64,000 nucleotides of DNA, taken from the NCBI RefSeq assembly GCF_002812125.1, contig NZ_NPDQ01000003.1:124001-188000 (forward strand), written 5' to 3'. Origin of the DNA: Leptospira brenneri. Its GTDB lineage: Bacteria; Spirochaetota; Leptospiria; Leptospirales; Leptospiraceae. Position 1 is the first letter of the stretch. Every line of letters starts with the position of its first letter. Positions 20,003 to 28,249 of the stretch are shown here, piece by piece. A model generated the notes under the pieces. The model worked only from the letters and a program-made list of their open reading frames with translations. It was not told the origin of the DNA and made no database searches. A program made the position numbers and the translations under genes.

Positions 20003-20977
20003 ATGGCCATCCTTACTTATAGAGAGGCGCTAAACAGAGCCATGGTGGAAGAGATGGAAAAAGATCCTTCCATCTATCTGATGGGAGAAGAAGTCGGTCA
20101 TTACCAAGGAGCTTATAAAGTTTCGCAAGGAATGCTGGATAAGTTTGGTGAAGAACGAGTGATTGACACACCTATTTCCGAAAATGGATTTGCGGGGATT
20201 GGAGTGGGTTCTGCCATGGTGGGTCTACGTCCCATCATAGAATTTATGACTTGGAATTTTTCTCTTGTTGCCATTGACCAAATCATCAACTCCGCAGCGA
20301 AAATGAATTATATGAGTGGCGGGCAGTTCCCGATGCCGATTGTCTTTCGTGGTGCCGGTGGTGCGGGAGGGAGACTGGGCGCTCAACATTCCCAAGCTTT
20401 TGAATCCTGGTATGCCCATTGCCCTGGACTCAAAGTGGTTTGTCCTGCCACACCGAAAGATGCTTACGGGTTACTCAAATCATCCATCAGGGACAATAAC
20501 CCCACAATCTTTATCGAATCAGAAGTGTTATACGGTTCCAAGGGAGAAGTTCCGGAACAGGAATACACAATCCCATTAGGTCTGGGAGAAATTAAACGGA
20601 AAGGTACTGACATTACCCTCATCACTTGGTCGAGGGCCCTCGGATTTGCGGAAGAAGCAGCTTCTATCTTAGAAAAAGAAGGAATCTCTGTGGAGATTGT
20701 GGACTTACGCAGTTTACGTCCGTTAGATGAAAATCTGATCTACGAATCGGTAAAAAAAACAAACCGTGCCGTGGTTGTAGAAGAAGGATGGCCAGTCGCT
20801 GGATTTGGAGCACAGATTGCTTACCTTATCCAAAAGAATGCTTTTGCTTATTTGGACCATCCAGTAGAACGAGTCACACAAATGGACGTACCGATGTCTT
20901 ACGCTGCCAACTTAGAAAGAATGAGTTTGCCCAATGCAACAAGAGTTGCCGATACCATCCGCGAGATGTTACAGTAG
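20003..20977 (+). CDS. pdhB: Pyruvate dehydrogenase E1 component, beta subunit
   Basis: 324 residues, full length for the E1 beta subunit. Diagnostic segments are IYLMGEEVGHYQGAYKVS (about 24-41), DTPISENGFAGIGVGSAM, FRGAGGAGGRLGAQHSQAFE (about 115-134, the loop near the E1 active site) and the C-terminal transketolase domain EIVDLRSLRPLDEN. GCGGAGG in the end of pdhA serves as its ribosome-binding site. It pairs with PdhA and binds the E2 peripheral domain. Confidence 0.96.
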   Translation: MAILTYREALNRAMVEEMEKDPSIYLMGEEVGHYQGAYKVSQGMLDKFGEERVIDTPISENGFAGIGVGSAMVGLRPIIEFMTWNFSLVAIDQIINSAAKMNYMSGGQFPMPIVFRGAGGAGGRLGAQHSQAFESWYAHCPGLKVVCPATPKDAYGLLKSSIRDNNPTIFIESEVLYGSKGEVPEQEYTIPLGLGEIKRKGTDITLITWSRALGFAEEAASILEKEGISVEIVDLRSLRPLDENLIYESVKKTNRAVVVEEGWPVAGFGAQIAYLIQKNAFAYLDHPVERVTQMDVPMSYAANLERMSLPNATRVADTIREMLQ

Positions 20978-20987
20978 GAGAACCATA

Positions 20988-22325
20988 ATGGCAAAAATCC
21001 AAGAAATGACCCAACTTTCGCCCACGATGGAGGAAGGAACCATTGTGAAATGGTTAAAAAAAGAAGGAGATTCTGTGTCTCCCGGTGACATCATCGCAGA
21101 AGTAGAAACAGACAAAGCAGTGATGGAAATGGAAGCCTTTGAATCCGGTGTGATTTTAAAAATCTTACATACGGAAGGTGCCAAGTTAAAAGTCGGAGTA
21201 GCACTGGCTGTGATTGGAAAACCAGGAGAAGACATCGCATCCCTGTTAGCTGGAATTCCACCAAAAGCAGCACCAACACAAAGTCTGACTACCGAAGTAA
21301 CCTCTCCTAAGGAAATCGTAAATCAAGAGCCAAAGCAAGACCCGACCATAACGAAACCAGTGAACGAAACCTCCACTGCATCCATACAACCTCAAACGCA
21401 AATCACGAGAGAAAATGGAGCTGGTGCAGGAATTTCTTCCAACCGAGGAAGTTTACGTGTTCTTGCTTCTCCACTGGCGAAGTCCATCGCCATCGAACAC
21501 GGAATCGATTTACATACCGTCATTGGCACGGGCCCCGAAGGGAGAATCACCAAAAACGATGTACTGGATACATTAAACAAAGGAACAAACCCTCGAGTGT
21601 CCGGAACATCAGCCCCCCTTCCCGATGAAGTAGTTCCCTTAAATGGAATGCGTAAAACCATTGCCAAACGACTCACGGAATCAAAACAAAATCTCCCCCA
21701 CTTTTATTTGAATGTGGATGTGAACGCGAAAGGTTTGGAAACCTTTCGTTCAGGACTTTTGGAATTCCAAAAACATTTAGGCCCAGAAGACCAAGTAAAG
21801 GTCAGCTTAAATGATATCATCGTGAAAGCAACAGCAACAGCCCTTAAATTCCATCCCAAGGTAAACGCTAGTTTTCAAGGAGATTCCATTTTACAATTCG
21901 GTCGAGTGGACATCGGAATTGCGGTCTCTTTGGATGGAGGTCTCTTAACGCCTGTCATACGAAATGCAGATAAAAAATCAGTTTTGGAAATCTCCAAAGA
22001 AGTAAAGGAACTCGCCAAACGAGCTCGCGAACGGAAACTAAAACCCGAAGAGTTTTCCGATGGAACCTTTACCATTTCCAATTTGGGGATGTATGGAATC
22101 AGTCGGTTTACGGCCATCATCAACGAACCAGAAAGTGGAATCCTGGCAGTGGGTTCTGTGGAAGAAAAACCTGTTGTGGAAAATGGTTCTGTGGTAGCAG
22201 GAAGAGTTCTGTCTCTGACCCTTTCCTGCGACCATCGAGTGATCGATGGTGCTGTCGGGGCCGAATTCCTAAGAACCTTAAAAAGCCTTTTAGAAGAGCC
22301 TAGCCTGATGGCAGGTCTTGCTTGA
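20988..22325 (+). CDS. pdhC: Dihydrolipoamide acetyltransferase (E2 of pyruvate dehydrogenase)
   Basis: 445 residues from the ATG preceded by TAGGAG, 10 bases after pdhB. Domain order: one lipoyl domain (1-80, lipoyl-Lys in VETDKAVMEME), a Pro/Thr-rich linker (about 90-150), a peripheral subunit-binding domain (ASPLAKSIAIEHGIDL..GPEGRITKNDVL, about 160-200), and an acetyltransferase domain ending with the catalytic DHRVIDGA motif. It transfers the acetyl group to CoA. It belongs to the pdhA-pdhB-pdhC operon; the E3 dehydrogenase must be encoded elsewhere. Confidence 0.95.
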   Translation: MAKIQEMTQLSPTMEEGTIVKWLKKEGDSVSPGDIIAEVETDKAVMEMEAFESGVILKILHTEGAKLKVGVALAVIGKPGEDIASLLAGIPPKAAPTQSLTTEVTSPKEIVNQEPKQDPTITKPVNETSTASIQPQTQITRENGAGAGISSNRGSLRVLASPLAKSIAIEHGIDLHTVIGTGPEGRITKNDVLDTLNKGTNPRVSGTSAPLPDEVVPLNGMRKTIAKRLTESKQNLPHFYLNVDVNAKGLETFRSGLLEFQKHLGPEDQVKVSLNDIIVKATATALKFHPKVNASFQGDSILQFGRVDIGIAVSLDGGLLTPVIRNADKKSVLEISKEVKELAKRARERKLKPEEFSDGTFTISNLGMYGISRFTAIINEPESGILAVGSVEEKPVVENGSVVAGRVLSLTLSCDHRVIDGAVGAEFLRTLKSLLEEPSLMAGLA

Positions 22326-22348
22326 ACCTTTTTGATTTTTAGTTAGGA

Positions 22349-22558
22349 TTAAGCGGCAAAAAAGTCTGCGCTTTGGATGTCGGCGATGGGGATACGGACC
22401 ACTCCATTTGCCAAGTTCCCGATCACAACGTCGTCCATCATTTGGCGATTTTTATCGAGTTCAATGCTTTGTCCGTCTTTTAGGTGGAGAACGATGTCGA
22501 TTCCACGGTAGTGGATGTATCTTTCGAGTGTGTTTTTGAATTTATGTGCTTTGTCCAT
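22349..22558 (-). CDS. Small conserved-looking hypothetical protein (69 aa)
   Basis: Compact soluble protein with a short helix (KAHKFKNTLERYIHYRG) and then alternating strands (IDIVLHLKDGQSIELDKN, DDVVIGNLANGVVRIPIADIQSADFF). The pattern resembles an Sm-like or SH3-like five-strand barrel, as in small RNA- or protein-binding modules, but I cannot assign a family. GGGA lies upstream of the ATG. It is divergent from fliG, with two inverted repeats in the shared gap. Confidence 0.72.
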   Translation of the reverse strand: MDKAHKFKNTLERYIHYRGIDIVLHLKDGQSIELDKNRQMMDDVVIGNLANGVVRIPIADIQSADFFAA

Positions 22559-22577
22559 CTGGTTTTGTTTCCCTTAT

Positions 22578-22641
22578 CTTTGTAACTTACAAAGGGTATC
22601 GTACGAAGTTAATGAGACCTTTAGAAAATTTTGTCTCATTA
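22578..22641. promoter_or_regulatory. Two inverted repeats in the fliG divergent region
   Basis: The first is CTTTGTAA-C-TTACAAAG (22578-22594), a perfect 17-base palindrome. The second is TAATGAGAC/GTCTCATTA (22610-22618 and 22633-22641) with a 14-base spacer. A TTGACA lies just beyond at 22654-22659. Symmetry suggests operators for one or both divergent genes, but no cognate regulator is identified. Confidence 0.35.
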
Positions 22642-22688
22642 CGTAAGTTTTTTTTGACAGTATCAGGAAACCGGGAGAATTATGTCAC

Positions 22689-23708
22689 ATGAAGCCTGAG
22701 AACACAACCGCTGCCACGCCTGGCGTACGGAAAGCCGCCCTCCTCCTTTTATCCCTTGGCAAAGAAAGAGCTGCCGATGTTCTAAAACACCTAGATGACT
22801 CCATGCTTGAGGCTGTGATTCTGGAAATGTCCAAAATCAGATCCATATCCAAAGAAGAAAGAGAAGTCATTCTCAAAGAATTTCATAATACCATTGAAGA
22901 CTTAAACGATACCACTTCCGGTGGACTTTCTACCGCAAAATCCCTTCTAGAACAAACTGTGGGAACAGAAAAAGCCAATGTGATCTTAAAGAAGATCCAT
23001 AAAGAAGAAACAAAGAACGATTTTGAATTTTTAAACCAAGTAGAGCCCTCTGTTTTACAAGGAATGCTTGGGACAGAATCTCCTCAGATCATTGCCGTAA
23101 CCCTTTCTCATTTAGATCCGAAAAAAGCAGCCGATGTTTTGAAACTCTTTCCCAAACCAGAACAGGCGAAGATCGCAGTACGACTCGCCACCACATCCAA
23201 AACCCATCCCGATGTGATCCAAAACATAGCCCGTATCTTAAAGAAACGATACGAAGAAAGGGACAAACAGGAATACTCCGAGGCCGGTGGTGCTCATGTC
23301 CTTGCGAACATTTTGAACTTTATGGAAAAAGGGGCAGAAGAAACCATCCTTTCGGAATTAGAAGAATCCTCTCCCGATGTGGCCGACCAAGTGCGTGAAA
23401 AACTCTATACTTTCGAAGATATCTTGTCACTTGATAATAAAGAAATGCGAATCCTCATCAACAGGCTCGCCGATGATACGGCAATCTCTCTTGCCATCCG
23501 TGGAGCTGGTGATGAAATTCGAAAAAAATTCTTAAACAATATGAGCCAAAATAGATCAGAAGATATTTTAGATGCTCTGGATATGAAACCCCGAGTCACC
23601 TTACGAGAGATTAACGAAGCAAGAAGTAAAATTGTACAAGTGGCAAGGGTTTTAGAAGAAGAAAATCAGATTTTGTTTAAGAAGGAAAAAGAAGAGTATA
23701 TAGAATAA
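22689..23708 (+). CDS. fliG: Flagellar motor switch protein FliG
   Basis: 339 residues, the usual FliG length. N-terminal FliG_N begins GVRKAALLLLSLGKERAADVLKHLDD (about 12-37). The middle domain has MLGTESPQIIAVTLSHLDPKKAADVL, the counterpart of the EHPQT segment. The C-terminal domain contains the charged torque helix region (DDTAISLAIRGAGDEIRKKFLNNMSQNRSE) that meets MotA. It lies at the membrane-cytoplasm interface of the C-ring. It is separate from other flagellar genes here. GGGAGA lies 9 bases before the ATG. Confidence 0.96.
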   Translation: MKPENTTAATPGVRKAALLLLSLGKERAADVLKHLDDSMLEAVILEMSKIRSISKEEREVILKEFHNTIEDLNDTTSGGLSTAKSLLEQTVGTEKANVILKKIHKEETKNDFEFLNQVEPSVLQGMLGTESPQIIAVTLSHLDPKKAADVLKLFPKPEQAKIAVRLATTSKTHPDVIQNIARILKKRYEERDKQEYSEAGGAHVLANILNFMEKGAEETILSELEESSPDVADQVREKLYTFEDILSLDNKEMRILINRLADDTAISLAIRGAGDEIRKKFLNNMSQNRSEDILDALDMKPRVTLREINEARSKIVQVARVLEEENQILFKKEKEEYIE

Positions 23709-23722
23709 AGGGGAAAAACCGA

Positions 23723-23799
<77 letters not shown>

Positions 23800-23902
23800 A
23801 TCGGAATAAAAACCAAACTATAGAATCGACCCCGAGAGTCAACACTGTTTTCATTTGTTTTCTTGCCTTTCGTTAGAATTTTTAGAATCTGGTATTGGTT
23901 CT

Positions 23903-24577
23903 ATGCAAATTGAAGAAAAAAAAGCCAAAGATCTTTTCAAGGATCGTATCTTTACCCTTTCCAACTTTCTCTCTATTTCTCGAGTGTTGTTATTACCTTT
24001 TTTTTTCCAGAGCACTTATACCTATGCACATGATCCGGCAAACTTAAAAGAGTTATTTGCTTCCATATTTTACGCACTCGCTGCCGTTTTTAGTGATTAT
24101 TTAGATGGGCTCTTTGCTCGACTCCTCCACCAAGAAACAACTCTCGGTAGATACTTAGATCCAGTTTGCGATAAATTCGTAACCTTAGGAGGACTTTTTG
24201 TTGTTACCATTCATTTTGATTTTCCCAGTTGGATCCTCATTGTTTACTTCATCCGAGAAGTTCTTGGTGTTTGGCTTGGCGGGTATTTGTATTTAAAAAG
24301 AGGTTTGCAAGGTAGACCGAACTGGTGGGGAAAATTTGGAGTGGGGATCGTGGCCGTTTCTGTCATTTGGTATATGTCTTTACCTTACTTCTTACAGTTC
24401 GGAGCACCCTATCCTTTTTTACTCCATCCTGAAATCTCAGCTTATGTGCTGATCTTTGTTTTATCAGCAGGTGTCCTTGCTTATATCCTTCGGTATTGGA
24501 ATATTGTTTTCCATCCAGAAGCAATTGAACTTGATCCAGAAAACAAAAAACAAGCAAAGAAATACCAAAAGATATAA
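23903..24577 (+). CDS. CDP-alcohol phosphatidyltransferase (PgsA-like)
   Basis: 224 residues from the internal ATG (MQIEEKKAKDLF). The full CDP-alcohol phosphatidyltransferase motif is present: DG-LF-AR-8 residues-G-RYL-D-PVC-D (about 70-92). About five to six hydrophobic segments make it an integral membrane enzyme. It transfers a phosphatidyl group from CDP-diacylglycerol to an alcohol; PgsA (phosphatidylglycerophosphate synthase) is likely, but the motif does not fix the acceptor. It ends in a Lys-rich tail and is convergent with the TetR gene. Confidence 0.88.
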   Translation: MQIEEKKAKDLFKDRIFTLSNFLSISRVLLLPFFFQSTYTYAHDPANLKELFASIFYALAAVFSDYLDGLFARLLHQETTLGRYLDPVCDKFVTLGGLFVVTIHFDFPSWILIVYFIREVLGVWLGGYLYLKRGLQGRPNWWGKFGVGIVAVSVIWYMSLPYFLQFGAPYPFLLHPEISAYVLIFVLSAGVLAYILRYWNIVFHPEAIELDPENKKQAKKYQKI

Positions 24578-24612
24578 ATTACCTTTTCCAAAATCTTCAA
24601 AATGTTTTTTTC

Positions 24613-25266
24613 TTAGTTTTTGTGAATCACCTTTTTGGGTTTTGATTTTTGTTTGGCCAATTTTTCATATACTCTTAGTTTTAGTTTGAGAATTTCTAAT
24701 GTTTCCTTCATAACCGCTTTGCCATGTTCCCCATCAATTTCCCGAACAAACCGAATGACCATTCCAAGGGTGTGACTAAAATACAATGCGAAAGGTCGGA
24801 TTTCCGATTCCTTTAAGTTCGGAAGACAACGCAAAGTAGTTTTTACGATTAAGTCAGCATTTCGATAGGTATCGCGATTGTCCTCGGAAACTAATTCAGG
24901 TATGGCCCTGGCACCCGCCCAGAGATTGGCCAGTGCTGGATCTTTTTGAAATATAGAAACAAACTGTTTAAAAGCTTTTTCAGAAGCTATTTCCAATTCA
25001 TAAATTGTCTGCACAGGCTCTAAGATTTTTTTTGTTTCTTCATACAAGGAATCATAGTATTGATTCATGATTGTTAATAATAAAACGCTCTTTCCCGGGA
25101 AGTATTGGTACAAAGATCCAATTTGAATTCCAGCGGTTTGGGCGATTTCCCGCATACTTACGGCATCGATTCCTTTTTCACCAATTAAGTCCCTTGCTGT
25201 TTTTAAAATGAGTTCCACTCGATCTCGGCTTCTGCTTTGAACGGGGACTTTGAACTCGAGACTCAT
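24613..25266 (-). CDS. TetR-family transcriptional regulator
   Basis: 217 residues. The N-terminal TetR helix-turn-helix is clear: ILKTARDLIGEKGIDAVSMREIAQTAGIQIGSLYQYFPGKSVLL (about 19-62). The C-terminal ligand domain is helical and specific to each member. It is divergent from the FMO gene; the 135-base gap holds a perfect 16-base inverted repeat overlapping a likely promoter. The simplest reading is a local repressor of the FMO/SDR operon that responds to an unknown hydrophobic ligand. The Lys-rich C-terminus (KQKSKPKKVIHKN) is unusual. Confidence 0.92.
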   Translation of the reverse strand: MSLEFKVPVQSRSRDRVELILKTARDLIGEKGIDAVSMREIAQTAGIQIGSLYQYFPGKSVLLLTIMNQYYDSLYEETKKILEPVQTIYELEIASEKAFKQFVSIFQKDPALANLWAGARAIPELVSEDNRDTYRNADLIVKTTLRCLPNLKESEIRPFALYFSHTLGMVIRFVREIDGEHGKAVMKETLEILKLKLRVYEKLAKQKSKPKKVIHKN

Positions 25267-25329
25267 AGGAAAAGGAGATTTTTTTTGCGTTTATTTGCAC
25301 TTCTTTTTTTCTTAATTTCAATTTAGATC

Positions 25330-25358
25330 TTGACTCATTCCAAAATATGATCAATGAT
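25330..25358 (+). promoter_or_regulatory. Putative promoter of the FMO/SDR operon
   Basis: TTGACT (25330-25335) is followed after 17 bases by AATGAT (25353-25358). The -10 lies inside the left arm of the large inverted repeat, which would let a bound TetR dimer block polymerase. Confidence 0.35.
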
Positions 25359-25385
25359 CCAATAAACGTGATCATTGATCATATT
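25344..25385. promoter_or_regulatory. Perfect 16-bp inverted repeat, likely TetR operator
   Basis: Left arm AATATGATCAATGATC (25344-25359) and right arm GATCATTGATCATATT (25370-25385) are exact reverse complements around a 10-base spacer. Each arm contains two ATGATC-type units, so two dimers could bind. It lies between the divergent tetR and FMO genes, ending 16 bases before the FMO ATG. Confidence 0.75.
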
Positions 25386-25401
25386 AAAAAACGAGGGGAA
25401 A

Positions 25402-26832
25402 ATGGATCCTGTAAAAAACAATCAATCTGACTCTAATAGAATTATAGATAAATCAGATACAATTTGTATCGTTGGTGCGGGGCCAGCTGGCCTTGTTATG
25501 GCAAGATCCCTACTTTCAAAAGGGATACCATTTCAGGTTTTTGAAAAACATAACGATGTGGGTGGAATTTGGGACATTCATAATCCAGGATCTCCCATGT
25601 ATGAAAGCGCTCACTTTATCTCTTCAAAATATTTATCCAGTTATTTTGATTTCCCAATGCCTGATGACTATCCAGATTATCCATCCAATAGGCAAATTTT
25701 AAAATACCACAGAGAATTTGCCAAAACATTTGGCCTCTACCCTTCCATTCAGTTTAATACATCAATTAGCGAAATAAAAGAACAGGATGGCCTTTGGTTT
25801 GTAGAAACAAGTTCCAAGGAAAAGTATATATTCGGAGGAATCGTTTGCGCCAGTGGAATTACTTGGTCACCGAACCAACCTAATTTAGAAGGAGAAAATA
25901 GTTTTACCGGACAAATATTACATAGTGTAAACTATAAATCGCCAGACATATTTCGTGGGAAACGCACATTGATTGTTGGTGCTGGAAACTCTGGTTGTGA
26001 TATTGCTTGCGATGCAGGAGCCAATGCTAACCAAGCATTTATTAGTGTTAGAAGAGGTTATCATTTTATACCAAAACATATTTTCGGACAACCTGCAGAT
26101 GTATTTGGAGACGGAGCTCATTGGATTCCAAACTGGATATCTCAATTGGTATTTGGGAAATTGTTGAAGTTGATCGTCGGTGATTTAACAAAACTTGGTT
26201 TGCCTGCACCTGATCATAAGATATTTGAAACTCATCCAATCATCAACGATCAGTTAATACATAATTTAAGACATGGGGATGTCATTGCAAAACCGGACAT
26301 TCAAAAACTAGAAGGTGATTCAGTGGTGTTCAAAGATGGGTCTAAAGAAAAAATAGACATCATTATCCTTGCCACTGGATATAACTGGTCTATCCCATAC
26401 ATGGATCAAAAATATTTCGAATGGAAACATGGTAGGCCAGATCTCTACTTAACCTTATTCAATCGAAACTTTGAAAACTTATATGCTCTAGGTTATATGG
26501 AAACTGACGGCGGTGCTTACAAAATGTTTGATGAAATGGCGAATTTAATCGCATCTTACATTGAATCAAAACGGAAATCTGATCCATCGGCAATTCGATT
26601 TTCAAAATACATAAAATCGGACACACCGCCTTTAAACGGAAATATTCACTATTTAAATACTGGCAGACATTCCGTTTATGTGAACCAAGTCGCCTATAAA
26701 AATTACAGAGCCAAAATTCAAAAGAAAATGGGATGGAAAGAACTGAGTCCAGGCCAGTTTCATTTCTTAAAAAAATCAAACCAATCAAGTTTAAAATCAG
26801 AGACACTCCCATCTACGGGAGAATCAAAATGA
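25402..26832 (+). CDS. Flavin-containing monooxygenase (class B)
   Basis: 476 residues from the ATG preceded by GAGGGG. FAD motif VGAGPAGLVMARSL (about 25-38), the FMO fingerprint FTGQILHSVNY (about 168-178, FxGxxxHxxxY), and the NADPH motif VGAGNSGCDIACDA (about 196-209). The C-terminal ATGYNWSIPY is the usual second FAD contact. It catalyses NADPH-dependent oxygenation of a soft nucleophile or carbonyl; substrate unknown. Its last codons overlap the ATG of the SDR gene, so the two proteins are coupled and probably act in one pathway under the divergent TetR. Confidence 0.92.
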   Translation: MDPVKNNQSDSNRIIDKSDTICIVGAGPAGLVMARSLLSKGIPFQVFEKHNDVGGIWDIHNPGSPMYESAHFISSKYLSSYFDFPMPDDYPDYPSNRQILKYHREFAKTFGLYPSIQFNTSISEIKEQDGLWFVETSSKEKYIFGGIVCASGITWSPNQPNLEGENSFTGQILHSVNYKSPDIFRGKRTLIVGAGNSGCDIACDAGANANQAFISVRRGYHFIPKHIFGQPADVFGDGAHWIPNWISQLVFGKLLKLIVGDLTKLGLPAPDHKIFETHPIINDQLIHNLRHGDVIAKPDIQKLEGDSVVFKDGSKEKIDIIILATGYNWSIPYMDQKYFEWKHGRPDLYLTLFNRNFENLYALGYMETDGGAYKMFDEMANLIASYIESKRKSDPSAIRFSKYIKSDTPPLNGNIHYLNTGRHSVYVNQVAYKNYRAKIQKKMGWKELSPGQFHFLKKSNQSSLKSETLPSTGESK

Positions 26833-27647
26833 ATCAGAATCATAAATTTGCTCTGATTACCGGAGGGGGCGGAGCCATTGCGGAAGCAATTGCCATCAGA
26901 TTAGAAGATGAAGGTTATCAATTGTTACTTTCTGATATTAGCTTAGAGAAAATGACAAGAATCAAAGGGCTTTTGAAAGGAAATCCAAAGTTTTATGTCT
27001 GTGACCAAACGAATCCTGATGATATCCAAAAGTTAGTTCAAAACATCCAAAGAGACTGTCCGTCTATTGATGTTTTAATCAATAATGCAGGGTATACAAA
27101 AGAAGGACCTTTTACGAGCCAATCATTGAAAGATATAAATAGGCAAATTTGGATCAATTTACTAAGTCCGATTCAAATCATTCATGGAATTTTACCACTA
27201 ATGCTGAAACAAGGCCAAGGATCCATTGTCTCGGTGGTGTCGATCGGTGGCATTGTTGCCTTGGCTGATTCTTCCATTTATTCAGCAGGTAAATTTGGTC
27301 TTAGAGGTTTTTTAACCGCACTCTATGAAGAACTAAAAAATACCAATATTAAGGTTTCTGGAATTTATCCTGCAGCTGTGGACACACCTATGCTTTTACA
27401 TGAGGCACTAAATGGCGGAACTGTTCTCAATTGGATCAATCCAGTACAACCACCAGATGCAGTGGCGAAAGCAGTTCTCCAAGGGATAAAAAAAGGGACG
27501 TTGGAAATTTATGTACCGTATTCTGATGGGCTAGTCTCAAGACTTGTAGCCATTTTCCCTTGGCTTATGGGGAAATTATCACCACTTCTCAAATGGTATG
27601 GGGAAAGTCAGAAACAAAAGTGGCTAAAGTCAAAAGGAATCAAATAA
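26829..27647 (+). CDS. Short-chain dehydrogenase/reductase
   Basis: 272 residues. Cofactor motif ITGGGGAIAEAIAIRL (a TGxxxGxG variant), NNAG at about 83, and catalytic Ser with YSAGK (about 153-157). It starts with an ATG overlapping the FMO stop codon (ATGA), with GGGAGA just upstream. An Asp follows the second strand (LLSDIS), which favours NAD(H). The C-terminal region after 230 is hydrophobic (LVAIFPWLMGKLSPLLKW), perhaps for membrane contact. It likely oxidises or reduces the alcohol or ketone connected with the FMO reaction. Confidence 0.9.
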   Translation: MNQNHKFALITGGGGAIAEAIAIRLEDEGYQLLLSDISLEKMTRIKGLLKGNPKFYVCDQTNPDDIQKLVQNIQRDCPSIDVLINNAGYTKEGPFTSQSLKDINRQIWINLLSPIQIIHGILPLMLKQGQGSIVSVVSIGGIVALADSSIYSAGKFGLRGFLTALYEELKNTNIKVSGIYPAAVDTPMLLHEALNGGTVLNWINPVQPPDAVAKAVLQGIKKGTLEIYVPYSDGLVSRLVAIFPWLMGKLSPLLKWYGESQKQKWLKSKGIK

Positions 27648-27683
27648 ACTAATTTACTTGAGATCAGTGGAAGGCAAATGAAT

Positions 27684-27734
27684 GGGATAATAGCTCCAAA
27701 GCTAAATACATTGCTTTGGAGGTTCTATTATCCC
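27684..27734. terminator. Long hairpin between the SDR gene and the H1-like gene
   Basis: GGGATAATAG plus CTCCAAAGC pairs with GCTTTGGAG plus CTATTATCCC, interrupted by a 3-base bulge; the loop is 10 bases. It lies between two convergent genes 36 and 12 bases from their stop codons. No strong T-run follows on either side, so it is either a bidirectional terminator of unusual form or a small repeat. Confidence 0.5.
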
Positions 27735-27746
27735 AATCTTACGTAA

Positions 27747-28037
27747 TTAACGTCTTTTTTTCTTTCTTGCGACTTTCTTCTTCGCTGCTTTTTTCTTAGC
27801 AGTTTTCTTTTTCGCAGGTCTCTTTTTAGCGACTACTTTCTTAGCTTTTTTCTTTGCCGCTTTCTTCTTCTTAGCTGCCTTTTTCTTTTTAGGAGCCGCT
27901 TTTTTAGCTTTTTTCTTAGCTGCTTTCTTTTTTGCGGCTTTTTTCTTCTTAGGAGCTGCTTTTTTAACCACTACTGCCACTTCCGGAGCAGGTTCTTCTT
28001 GAATCTGTGGTATTTCTATTGTTTCGTTTTCTTCCAT
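27747..28037 (-). CDS. Histone H1-like Lys/Ala-rich protein
   Basis: 96 residues. An acidic N-terminus (MEENETIEIPQIQEEPAPE) is followed by about 70 residues made almost wholly of KKAAKKKA-type repeats ending ARKKKRR. The composition matches bacterial H1-like DNA-binding proteins (such as chlamydial Hc-type proteins) that bind nucleic acid without sequence specificity. AAGGTT stands 8 bases before the ATG. It is a single gene ending near a long hairpin. Low complexity means homology assignment is weak; a role in nucleoid or RNA binding is inferred. Confidence 0.8.
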   Translation of the reverse strand: MEENETIEIPQIQEEPAPEVAVVVKKAAPKKKKAAKKKAAKKKAKKAAPKKKKAAKKKKAAKKKAKKVVAKKRPAKKKTAKKKAAKKKVARKKKRR

Positions 28038-28249
28038 ACGTGTAACCTTATGAAGATAATATCAAATCTTCCTTCTGGGTACGATATCAAAGCTAGGATT
28101 ATTAAAAGTAAATTCATTTTTTTTTGTATGATAAAACATGACTCATTTATTTGAAAATGATTCTAGTTTAATGAATTTATCTACAGAAGATCAAAATCAT
28201 AACCCTTAAAAATTGGTAAGATCAATTCACCTAACCCCTAAATACGGAT

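Noticed and set aside
27747..28037. AAG-rich run as a CRISPR or simple repeat only
   Set aside because: An intact frame with ATG, ribosome-binding site and stop explains it as an H1-like protein.
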